DNA of 32,693 nucleotides from Bacillus timonensis (lineage in GTDB: Bacteria; Bacillota; Bacilli; Bacillales; Bacillaceae_L). Numbering within the stretch: the first letter of the stretch is position 1; each line of letters starts with the position of its first letter. A program made the translations under genes and the position numbers. The DNA lies in the NCBI RefSeq assembly GCF_000285535.1, contig NZ_HE610988.1, forward strand, positions 464,113 through 496,805, read 5' to 3'. A model generated the notes under the pieces. That model was given only the letters and a program-made list of their open reading frames with translations, was not told where the DNA came from and made no database searches. Positions 26,575-32,693 of the stretch are shown piece by piece.

Positions 26575-28986
26575 TTACTTAGACGGTTGCAAAACAAGTG
26601 TATAGCTATTCTCCTTGTATCTTTCTTCGTTAATATAGGAAAGATGATATTTTCCTGTTGTCCAATCAGAAATTTGGTCATGATAAAATGGACTTAATAC
26701 ATGACCAGACTGTCCAGGTCCAACGACATTGTAGCTTTCATTTATATTTGCCAAATCAATGACAGATCTCCATGCCGCCCCATGTGTAATCGCACCTGAA
26801 TTCTTATTAAAGCTTGCAGCTGCCACTGTAATTCCACTTCCGCCCATTGGTACAGCTTCATTATTATTAAAAAGATAGTTTAACGGTGAAATCGCCGACA
26901 ATGGATGCTCAAAAAGAACATTATGGAATTCTCCCCAGTTCCATTCACGAGGATTGTCCCCTTGCTCTTCTACAGCAAAATAAACAGCTCTCTTAAACGA
27001 TTCTAATGTAACCTTCTCAAGACCACCAGCTTCAGACAACCATATCCCTTCATCGCCTTTTGCCGCATCTCGAATCATTTGGTCAACAATTTGAGACTTG
27101 CCTTCAAACAACTTATCAATTTCTTTTGGAATGGATTGTTCAAATAATACATTTGCAAATTCCTCCATCCAGATATGAAAGACAAGAGGCTGACCATCTT
27201 CTTTTCTGTCTACAAAATCCCACCCTTTTAGCTCCTCAATGACCGTCTTATCTATCTCTCTTAGCTGATCTTCATTTTTTGTTAATACATTTAGAAAAAG
27301 TGGGAGAAGTTCCTCGGCCTGTAAATTATGTTGGTCAAACTGCAGTTGAAGCATGTCATCAACCTTGACTACCTTTTTACTAGTCAAGACATCTCGAATA
27401 CGTTGCTGACGATAAGGCTGTGCCCATGTGTTAGTGATATGGTATGGATAGTCATCGGTTACGACTTTATTATTTGCTGTAGAGATAAAACCTTCCTCCG
27501 GGTTTACAATCGTAGGCAGTTCATCCCAAGGAATATATCCTTCCCATTCATATTCATCCGTCCATCCTGGTACAGGAACAGAACTATCTCCTTTTTTTCT
27601 AATTGGGATTAACCCATTTGCGCGATATGCAATCGTTCCATCTGTAGCCGCAAATACAAAATTTTGGGCAGGGGTATGGAAATATGTAAGAGCCTCTTTA
27701 AATTCATCCCAATTTTTTGCCTTATTAAACAGTAATACTGCTTCTAGTTCGGTTGAAGGGCTAAGTGCTGTCCATTTTAAAGCTAAAGCCGTTTCTTCCT
27801 TATGATCATGGGTGAATTCGGAAATAATCGGTCCATGTCTTGTAACCTGAACTTGATAGGGTATTGTGTCTCCATCCTTTACCTTTATTGGTTCATCTAT
27901 GATTTGAGCATTCTCCCATTTTCCCATGTACTCAAACTGAACCGGATTATCTGGATTCCTTTTTTCAATATATAAATCCTGTACATCTGGCCCTACATTT
28001 GTTACCCCCCAAGCAATGTGTTCATTTCGTCCTAATATGATGCCTGGAACTCCAGCGAAAATAACACCACTTACATTTACCTCATTATTTTGTAAATGAG
28101 TTTCATACCAAATTGATGGTGTGGCTAATCCAAGATGAGGATCATCAGCTAAAATCGGCAATCCAGATTCTGTTTTCTCTCCACTAACAACCCAATTATT
28201 ACTCCCATTAAACTCATTAGGAAATGGAGCGGCAGCAATACTTTTTGAAATATCAATAGGATGTTCTTTCATTGCTTGTAAAACAGTTGCTCCACCCTCA
28301 GGGTATGTAGGAAGTAACTCTAACCATTTTTCTTCTGACACATGTTGGGCCATATAATATCGAAATGCTTGCCCTTTATAATGGCCTCCTAAATCATACG
28401 CCATATATTTTCCGATTGTGAGGGAATCGATTGGACTCCATTCTGATGGTTCATAACCTGCTAGTGTAAACTCCACTGGCAATTTGTTCTTCTCTTTCAC
28501 TTCCTTAATAAAAGCATTAACACCATCTGCATAAGATTGCAGAACATCCTTGGCTTCAGCCGAGTACACACCATACGACATTTCAGCAGCTCTACGTAAA
28601 CCAAGTGTTCTAAAGTATTTATCCTGCTCGACAAGCGAAGCACCGATTACTTCGCTGAGCTCTCCTGAAGCCTGCCTTCTACTTAAATCCATTTGAAATA
28701 ATCGGTCCTGTGCGGTTACATACCCTTGTGCAAAATACAAATCATGTGTGTTTCGCGCAACAATATGAGGAACTCCATTTTGATCACGTATCACTTCAAC
28801 CTCTTCGATTACACCATCGACACTAATTTCACCCTCAATAACTGGTATACTTTTTTTCAAATATAAAAAGCCAGCCAAAATACTTGCTACCAGAAGGAGA
28901 ATAATAGTTATTCCTGCTAATAAAACAATTCTCCATCGTTTCTTCCTTGGCCATATCCGTCTTTTAAGAGCAACTTCCGAACTCAT
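26575..28986 (-). CDS. Penicillin acylase family Ntn-hydrolase, membrane-anchored
   Basis: An N-terminal-nucleophile amidohydrolase that should self-cleave into alpha and beta chains. A basic N-terminus (KRRIWPRKKRWR) is followed by one hydrophobic helix (IVLLAGITIILLLVASILAG), so the enzyme is likely tethered outside the membrane. The alpha-chain motif YFAQGYVTAQDRLFQMDLSR is conserved. The beta chain should begin at serine 262 in FNGSNNWVVSG. Later FVFAATDGTIAYRANGLIP and a C-terminal GPGQSGHVLSPFYHDQ are typical. An AAGGAGG site selects the ATG at 28986 over that at 29007 (803 residues). Family members cleave penicillins, acyl-homoserine lactones or other amides. The substrate here is unknown. 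Confidence 0.9.
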   Translation of the reverse strand: MSSEVALKRRIWPRKKRWRIVLLAGITIILLLVASILAGFLYLKKSIPVIEGEISVDGVIEEVEVIRDQNGVPHIVARNTHDLYFAQGYVTAQDRLFQMDLSRRQASGELSEVIGASLVEQDKYFRTLGLRRAAEMSYGVYSAEAKDVLQSYADGVNAFIKEVKEKNKLPVEFTLAGYEPSEWSPIDSLTIGKYMAYDLGGHYKGQAFRYYMAQHVSEEKWLELLPTYPEGGATVLQAMKEHPIDISKSIAAAPFPNEFNGSNNWVVSGEKTESGLPILADDPHLGLATPSIWYETHLQNNEVNVSGVIFAGVPGIILGRNEHIAWGVTNVGPDVQDLYIEKRNPDNPVQFEYMGKWENAQIIDEPIKVKDGDTIPYQVQVTRHGPIISEFTHDHKEETALALKWTALSPSTELEAVLLFNKAKNWDEFKEALTYFHTPAQNFVFAATDGTIAYRANGLIPIRKKGDSSVPVPGWTDEYEWEGYIPWDELPTIVNPEEGFISTANNKVVTDDYPYHITNTWAQPYRQQRIRDVLTSKKVVKVDDMLQLQFDQHNLQAEELLPLFLNVLTKNEDQLREIDKTVIEELKGWDFVDRKEDGQPLVFHIWMEEFANVLFEQSIPKEIDKLFEGKSQIVDQMIRDAAKGDEGIWLSEAGGLEKVTLESFKRAVYFAVEEQGDNPREWNWGEFHNVLFEHPLSAISPLNYLFNNNEAVPMGGSGITVAAASFNKNSGAITHGAAWRSVIDLANINESYNVVGPGQSGHVLSPFYHDQISDWTTGKYHLSYINEERYKENSYTLVLQPSK

Positions 28987-29173
28987 AAAACCCTCCTTCA
29001 ATTTCATTATTTCAAGAAAATTCTAAATATATTATAATGGTCATTTTTCTATTTGTCATTGAAATCTCTAACAGAATTAACATTATTTTGATTCCGTTAG
29101 CATTATTGAAAGGAAGATACTAATAAATGACGAATTAGTACACTATATAAACTTTAAGAAAGGAAGAACAAAG

Positions 29174-29968
29174 ATGAACGCTCACGAGATTGAATATAAC
29201 CTTTATGGAGACGACATGCAGTTTGTTGAAATTGAATTAGATCCGAATGAAAGCGTAATTGCAGAAGCAGGTGCAATGATGATGATGGAAGATGGAATCT
29301 CAATGGAAACCATTTTTGGTGATGGTTCAGGTACTTCAGGTGGAGGTCTATTAGGAAAACTATTTGGCGCAGGTAAAAGAGTTCTTACAGGAGAGAGTTT
29401 ATTTATGACGGTTTTCACGAATAGCCAAATGGGAAAAAAACATGTTTCGTTTGCAGCCCCATATCCAGGGAAAATCATTCCGATTGATTTAAGCTTATTA
29501 GGCGGAAAAGTTGTTTGTCAAAAGGACTCCTTCCTATGTGCCGCAAAAGGAGTATCAGTTGGCATAGACTTTCAACGCAAATTAGGAACTGGCTTTTTCG
29601 GTGGAGAAGGCTTTATTATGCAAAAACTAGAAGGAGACGGTTTAGCGTTTTTACATGCAGGTGGAACCATACATAAAAAAGAACTTCAACCGGGAGAAAT
29701 TCTTCGGATTGATACTGGTTGCCTAGTCGGAATGACAAAGGAAGTCGATTATAATATTGAATATGTTGGAAAAATAAAAACGGCATTTTTTGGTGGCGAG
29801 GGGTTATTCTACGCAACAGTACGGGGGCCGGGAACTGTTTGGGTACAGTCATTACCGTTTAGTCGTCTTGCTGACCGTATCTTTGCAAGTGCTCCTAGAA
29901 ATGGGGGAAGCACAGGTGAAGGAAGTCTACTAGGAGGTCTTGGAAACTTACTAAATGGCGATGATTAA
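29174..29968 (+). CDS. AIM24/TIGR00266 family protein
   Basis: A 264-residue protein of the AIM24 family (TIGR00266, formerly DUF124), rich in beta strands and glycine. Diagnostic pieces are [19 protein letters not shown], a glycine-rich insert [56 protein letters not shown] and [20 protein letters not shown]. The C-terminal tail is a second Gly/Ser-rich stretch. There is no signal peptide or clear membrane helix. The molecular role in bacteria is not established to my knowledge. GAAAGGAAG precedes the ATG. A small acidic gene follows on the same strand after about 54 bases. Confidence 0.88.
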   Translation: MNAHEIEYNLYGDDMQFVEIELDPNESVIAEAGAMMMMEDGISMETIFGDGSGTSGGGLLGKLFGAGKRVLTGESLFMTVFTNSQMGKKHVSFAAPYPGKIIPIDLSLLGGKVVCQKDSFLCAAKGVSVGIDFQRKLGTGFFGGEGFIMQKLEGDGLAFLHAGGTIHKKELQPGEILRIDTGCLVGMTKEVDYNIEYVGKIKTAFFGGEGLFYATVRGPGTVWVQSLPFSRLADRIFASAPRNGGSTGEGSLLGGLGNLLNGDD

Positions 29969-30022
29969 AACAAGAATATTTATATGAAGAACAGGGAGGA
30001 TAATAACTGGAGGTGTTATGAA

Positions 30023-30199
30023 ATGAAACGAAAAAAGGAAGTTGAAGATTTCAACGGAGAAGCTCCTTTATTTGATGCCCCTGATGATAAAATTCTCGCA
30101 TTTGACATGTTCCGTGGAATATCACCCGGACTCTTTTCAGATGTAGATTTAGACAACCCAGCAAAGAAAATAGAAGATGATATCATCTCGCAAGATTAA
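30023..30199 (+). CDS. Small acidic protein of unknown function, 58 residues
   Basis: I do not recognise this protein. It starts MKRKKEVEDFNGEAPLFDAP and continues as an acidic, soluble chain with no cysteines or membrane segment. The ATG at 30023 lies 7 bases after a strong GGAGGTG site. An upstream in-frame ATG at 29984 has no site. Between site and start, ATGAAATGA makes a two-codon frame (30018-30026) that overlaps the true start and might tune initiation. It follows the AIM24 gene with no terminator between them and ends in one, so the two are probably one transcript. Confidence 0.65.
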   Translation: MKRKKEVEDFNGEAPLFDAPDDKILAFDMFRGISPGLFSDVDLDNPAKKIEDDIISQD

Positions 30200-30228
30200 A
30201 ACACCTGGTAACAGGTGTTTTCTTTTTA
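30198..30228 (+). terminator. Terminator after the AIM24 gene pair
   Basis: AAAACACCTG-type stem: AAACACCTG (30198-30207 region) pairs with CAGGTGTTT (30212-30220) around GTAA, followed by TCTTTTT ending at 30227. Confidence 0.85.
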
Positions 30229-30251
30229 GAAAAATAATAACACTTTTTGAC

Positions 30252-30286
30252 AAATAAAAAACGCCATGAGAAATTCTCATAACGCT
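30252..30286 (-). terminator. Terminator of the tRNA operon
   Basis: On the minus strand AGCGTTATGAGAA and TTCTCATGGCGTT (30260-30286) form a long stem with several G-U pairs, followed by TTTTTATTTG. It begins four bases after the last tRNA gene (Glu). Confidence 0.85.
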
Positions 30287-30289
30287 TGA

Positions 30290-30361
30290 TGACCCGTACG
30301 GGATTCGAACCCGTGTTACCGCCGTGAAAGGGCGGTGTCTTAACCGCTTGACCAACGGGCC
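30290..30361 (-). tRNA. tRNA-Glu (TTC)
   Basis: Full cloverleaf with acceptor GGCCCGT/ACGGGTC and anticodon TTC in CTTTCAC. The 3' CCA is not encoded. It is the last gene of the array and is followed by the operon terminator. Confidence 0.96.
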
Positions 30362-30388
30362 AGAAACGATATTTATCTGAATTCAACA

Positions 30389-30479
30389 TGGCGGAGAAGG
30401 AGGGATTTGAACCCTCGCGCCGCTTACGCGACCTACACCCTTAGCAGGGGCGCCTCTTCAGCCACTTGAGTACTTCCCC
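30389..30479 (-). tRNA. tRNA-Ser (GCT)
   Basis: Class II tRNA with a long variable arm, anticodon GCT in CTGCTAA. Acceptor GGGGAAG/CTTCTCC has one G-U pair. CCA is encoded. Confidence 0.96.
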
Positions 30480-30484
30480 AAAAA

Positions 30485-30559
30485 TGGCTCCACAGGCAGG
30501 ATTCGAACCTGCGACCGATCGGTTAACAGCCGATAGCTCTACCACTGAGCTACTGTGGA
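30485..30559 (-). tRNA. tRNA-Asn (GTT)
   Basis: Acceptor TCCACAG/CTGTGGA, anticodon GTT in CTGTTAA, standard TTCGAAT T loop. CCA is encoded. Confidence 0.97.
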
Positions 30560-30568
30560 ATAATTATA

Positions 30569-30645
<77 letters not shown>

Positions 30646-30656
30646 ATTTTATAGTT

Positions 30657-30730
30657 TGGAGCGGGTGATGAGAATCGAACTCACGACATCAGCTTGGAAG
30701 GCTGAGGTTTTACCATTAAACTACACCCGC
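30657..30730 (-). tRNA. tRNA-Gly (TCC)
   Basis: Acceptor GCGGGTG/CACCCGC, anticodon TCC in CTTCCAA. CCA is encoded. Confidence 0.97.
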
Positions 30731-30740
30731 AACTTTTATA

Positions 30741-30817
30741 TGGGGCGGCTGATGGGAATCGAACCCACGAATGTCGGAACCACAATCCGATGCGTTAACC
30801 ACTTCGCCACAACCGCC
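30741..30817 (-). tRNA. tRNA-His (GTG)
   Basis: Anticodon GTG in TTGTGGT. The extra 5' G (position -1) facing C73 that marks histidine tRNAs is encoded at 30817. CCA is encoded. Confidence 0.97.
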
Positions 30818-30842
30818 ATTAAAGTTTAGTAAATAAATAAGG

Positions 30843-30915
30843 TGGCTCAGGACGGAATCGAACCGCCGACACAAGGATTTTCAGTCCTTTGCTCTACCGA
30901 CTGAGCTACTGAGCC
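30843..30915 (-). tRNA. tRNA-Phe (GAA)
   Basis: Acceptor GGCTCAG/CTGAGCC, anticodon GAA in CTGAAAA. The bases after the discriminator A read CCT, so CCA is not fully encoded and must be completed after transcription. Confidence 0.96.
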
Positions 30916-30923
30916 ACAACATA

Positions 30924-30999
30924 TGGCGGTCCCGACCGGGATCGAACCGGCGATCTCCTGCGTGACAGGCAGGCATGTTAACCGCTACACCACGGGACC
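30924..30999 (-). tRNA. tRNA-Asp (GTC)
   Basis: Acceptor GGTCCCG/CGGGACC, anticodon GTC in CTGTCAC. CCA is encoded. It is the first gene after the internal promoter at 31041-31069. Confidence 0.97.
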
Positions 31000-31040
31000 A
31001 TTTAGTACTATTTGGTATTTCTTTTTTTGACACAAAAATT

Positions 31041-31069
31041 ATTTTACAATAACATTTTCAACTTGTCAA
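31041..31069 (-). promoter_or_regulatory. Internal promoter between tRNA-fMet and tRNA-Asp
   Basis: On the minus strand TTGACA (31064-31069) and TAAAAT (31041-31046) are exactly 17 bases apart. The predicted start lies about 35 bases before tRNA-Asp. This 80-base gap is unusually long for the array and would let the last eight tRNAs be made apart from the rRNA promoters. Confidence 0.7.
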
Positions 31070-31079
31070 TAACTTTTTT

Positions 31080-31320
<241 letters not shown>

Positions 31321-31339
31321 TGATGTTACTAAAGAAATA

Positions 31340-31432
31340 TGGCGGAGGAAGAGGGATTCGAACCCCCGCGGGCTTTAACACCCCTGTCGGTTTTCAAGAC
31401 CGATCCCTTCAGCCGGACTTGGGTATTCCTCC
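31340..31432 (-). tRNA. tRNA-Ser (TGA)
   Basis: Class II tRNA with a long variable arm, acceptor GGAGGAA/TTCCTCC, anticodon TGA in CTTGAAA. CCA is encoded. Confidence 0.97.
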
Positions 31433-31452
31433 ACATATAAAAAAGTTGTAAA

Positions 31453-31529
31453 TGGTGGACCTTGTAGGACTCGAACCTACGACCGGACGGTTATGAGCCG
31501 TCTGCTCTAACCAGCTGAGCTAAAGGTCC
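31453..31529 (-). tRNA. tRNA-Ile2 (CAT, lysidine-modified)
   Basis: Anticodon CAT in CTCATAA, acceptor GGACCTT/AAGGTCC, CCA encoded. Its body matches, as I remember it, the B. subtilis isoleucine tRNA whose C34 is changed to lysidine by TilS so that it reads AUA. Its position after Met in the array agrees. A plain methionine label would probably be wrong. Confidence 0.88.
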
Positions 31530-31549
31530 GCAGTTCTTTTAAATTCAAA

Positions 31550-31626
31550 TGGTAGCGGCGGAGGGGATCGAACCCCCGACCTCACGGGTATGAACCGTAC
31601 GCTCTAGCCAGCTGAGCTACACCGCC
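31550..31626 (-). tRNA. tRNA-Met (CAT), elongator
   Basis: Acceptor GGCGGTG/CGCCGCT with G-U pairs, anticodon CAT in TTCATAC, CCA encoded. It lacks initiator features and matches the elongator methionine tRNA of B. subtilis from memory. Confidence 0.9.
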
Positions 31627-31655
31627 ATAATGAAAATTAACTATAAAGATTCTAT

Positions 31656-31731
31656 TGGTGGAGCCTAGCGGGATCGAACCGCTGACCTCCTGCGTGCAAA
31701 GCAGGCGCTCTCCCAGCTGAGCTAAGGCCCC
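31656..31731 (-). tRNA. tRNA-Ala (TGC)
   Basis: Anticodon TGC in TTTGCAC. Acceptor GGGGCCT/AGGCTCC includes the G3-U70 pair that identifies alanine tRNA. CCA is encoded. Confidence 0.97.
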
Positions 31732-31741
31732 AAATATTATA

Positions 31742-31818
31742 TGGTCGGGAAGACAGGATTCGAACCTGCGACCCCTTGGTCCCAAACCAAGTGCTCTACC
31801 AAGCTGAGCTACTTCCCG
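31742..31818 (-). tRNA. tRNA-Pro (TGG)
   Basis: Acceptor CGGGAAG/CTTCCCG, anticodon TGG in TTTGGGA. CCA is encoded. Confidence 0.97.
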
Positions 31819-31823
31819 TAAAA

Positions 31824-31900
<77 letters not shown>

Positions 31901-31914
31901 ATTTTAATATTTGA

Positions 31915-32003
31915 TGGTGCCGAGGACCGGAATCGAACCGGTACGGTAGTCACCTACCGCAGGATTTTAAGTCCTGTGCGTCTGCCAGTTCCGCCACCCC
32001 GGC
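31915..32003 (-). tRNA. tRNA-Leu (TAA)
   Basis: Class II tRNA with a long variable arm, anticodon TAA in CTTAAAA. CCA is encoded. Confidence 0.97.
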
Positions 32004-32020
32004 ATTTCTTAAAATATCTC

Positions 32021-32095
32021 TGGAGCGGAAGACGGGATTCGAACCCGCGACCCCCACCTTGGCAAGGTGGTGTTCTACCACTGAACTACTTCCGC
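32021..32095 (-). tRNA. tRNA-Gly (GCC)
   Basis: Acceptor GCGGAAG/CTTCCGC, anticodon GCC in TTGCCAA. CCA is encoded. Confidence 0.97.
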
Positions 32096-32099
32096 ATAA

Positions 32100-32180
32100 T
32101 GCGGGTGAAGGGACTCGAACCCCCACGTCAAAGACACTAGATCCTAAGTCTAGCGCGTCTGCCAATTCCGCCACACCCGC
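32100..32180 (-). tRNA. tRNA-Leu (TAG)
   Basis: Acceptor GCGGGTG/CACCCGC, short class II variable arm, anticodon TAG in CTTAGGA. The 3' CCA is not encoded. Confidence 0.96.
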
Positions 32181-32194
32181 ATAATTAATTTAAA

Positions 32195-32270
32195 TGGTGA
32201 GCCATGAAGGACTCGAACCTTCGACCCTCTGATTAAAAGTCAGATGCTCTACCGACTGAGCTAATGGCTC
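32195..32270 (-). tRNA. tRNA-Lys (TTT)
   Basis: Acceptor GAGCCAT/ATGGCTC, anticodon TTT in CTTTTAA. CCA is encoded. Confidence 0.97.
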
Positions 32271-32275
32271 ACAAG

Positions 32276-32351
<76 letters not shown>

Positions 32352-32362
32352 AAGATACTATA

Positions 32363-32438
32363 TGGTGGAGGATGACGGGATCGAACCGCCGACCCCCTGC
32401 TTGTAAGGCAGGTGCTCTCCCAGCTGAGCTAATCCTCC
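32363..32438 (-). tRNA. tRNA-Val (TAC)
   Basis: Acceptor GGAGGAT/ATCCTCC, anticodon TAC in CTTACAA. CCA is encoded. It is the first tRNA, 12 bases after the 5S gene. Confidence 0.97.
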
Positions 32439-32450
32439 GTCTCTTCCAAC

Positions 32451-32563
<113 letters not shown>

Positions 32564-32583
32564 ATAAAGTAAAGACAAGATAT

Positions 32584-32611
32584 ATTATACTATCTTCTAA
32601 AAATATTTCAA
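32584..32611 (-). promoter_or_regulatory. Candidate promoter upstream of the 5S gene
   Basis: On the minus strand TTGAAA (32606-32611) and TATAAT (32584-32589) are 16 bases apart, about 20 bases before the 5S gene. The A/T-rich setting makes chance matches common. Confidence 0.4.
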
Positions 32612-32667
32612 GAAGAAATTTTCATTCCTTCAAAACTAGATAACGTACGTACATTCATAAAGTTATT

Positions 32668-32693
32668 TGTCTAGCTCCGGCTCCTAGCCTCTC
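32668..32693. repeat. Start of a probable dispersed Bacillus repeat, cut by the window edge
   Basis: TTGTCTAGCTCCGGCTCCTA and the following bases resemble a repeat opening with TGTCTAGCTCC that I recall at many places in Bacillus genomes. The 3' end of 23S rRNA is not seen here. Only the first 26 bases are in view. Confidence 0.35.

Overview
The window reads as chromosome of a low-GC Gram-positive spore former of the Bacillaceae. The evidence is the S-box leader on metK, the pckA/ytmA/ytl/ytkD/dps/luxS/yidD/ytiB gene set in roughly the order known from Bacillus subtilis, a menFDHBEC cluster, a YteA-type protein, and a 21-gene tRNA array whose order matches the B. subtilis trnB array as I remember it. 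No phage, plasmid, CRISPR, transposase or toxin-antitoxin genes are visible. This is mostly core genome, and I found no convincing new multi-gene system. The interest lies in regulatory sites, a broken gene and repeat-like DNA.

Layout. 1-1695: metK on the minus strand behind a SAM riboswitch, with a terminator-type expression platform and a sigma-A promoter. 1804-3556: divergent pckA with a probable CcpN operator over its -10. 3535-4347: YtmA-type peptidase, convergent with pckA. 4413-7246: three-gene NMT1/SsuA-type ABC importer (ytlA, ytlC, ytlD) with a 145-bp repeat element inserted after the binding-protein gene. 7235-8600: ytkD and two small uncharacterised genes. 8753-12600: threonine aldolase, dps (sigma-B promoter), ytzI plus an amidase, and luxS. 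12680-16870: yidD, a tandem-domain YtkA-like lipoprotein, beta-carbonic anhydrase ytiB, a Zur-box-controlled ZnuA-like lipoprotein, a DUF1540 protein and ZupT. This stretch is rich in zinc-related functions.

16898-25680: menaquinone synthesis. menF-menD-menH-menB-menE-menC run leftward, and menA diverges from menF. menF carries a one-base frameshift at an A7 run, and a strong intrinsic terminator sits between menB and menE. 25784-30221: yteA, a penicillin-acylase-family Ntn hydrolase, an AIM24/TIGR00266 protein and a small acidic protein. Many gene pairs are tail to tail and share one palindromic terminator.

30260-32693: the distal part of an rRNA operon on the minus strand: 5S rRNA, then tRNAs Val-Thr-Lys-Leu-Gly-Leu-Arg-Pro-Ala-Met-Ile2-Ser-fMet-Asp-Phe-His-Gly-Ile-Asn-Ser-Glu, ending in a terminator. 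A near-consensus promoter lies between fMet and Asp. A 140-bp tract with three small hairpins sits between two copies of the 5' end of the fMet gene. The right edge enters what looks like a dispersed Bacillus repeat. The 23S gene is outside the window.
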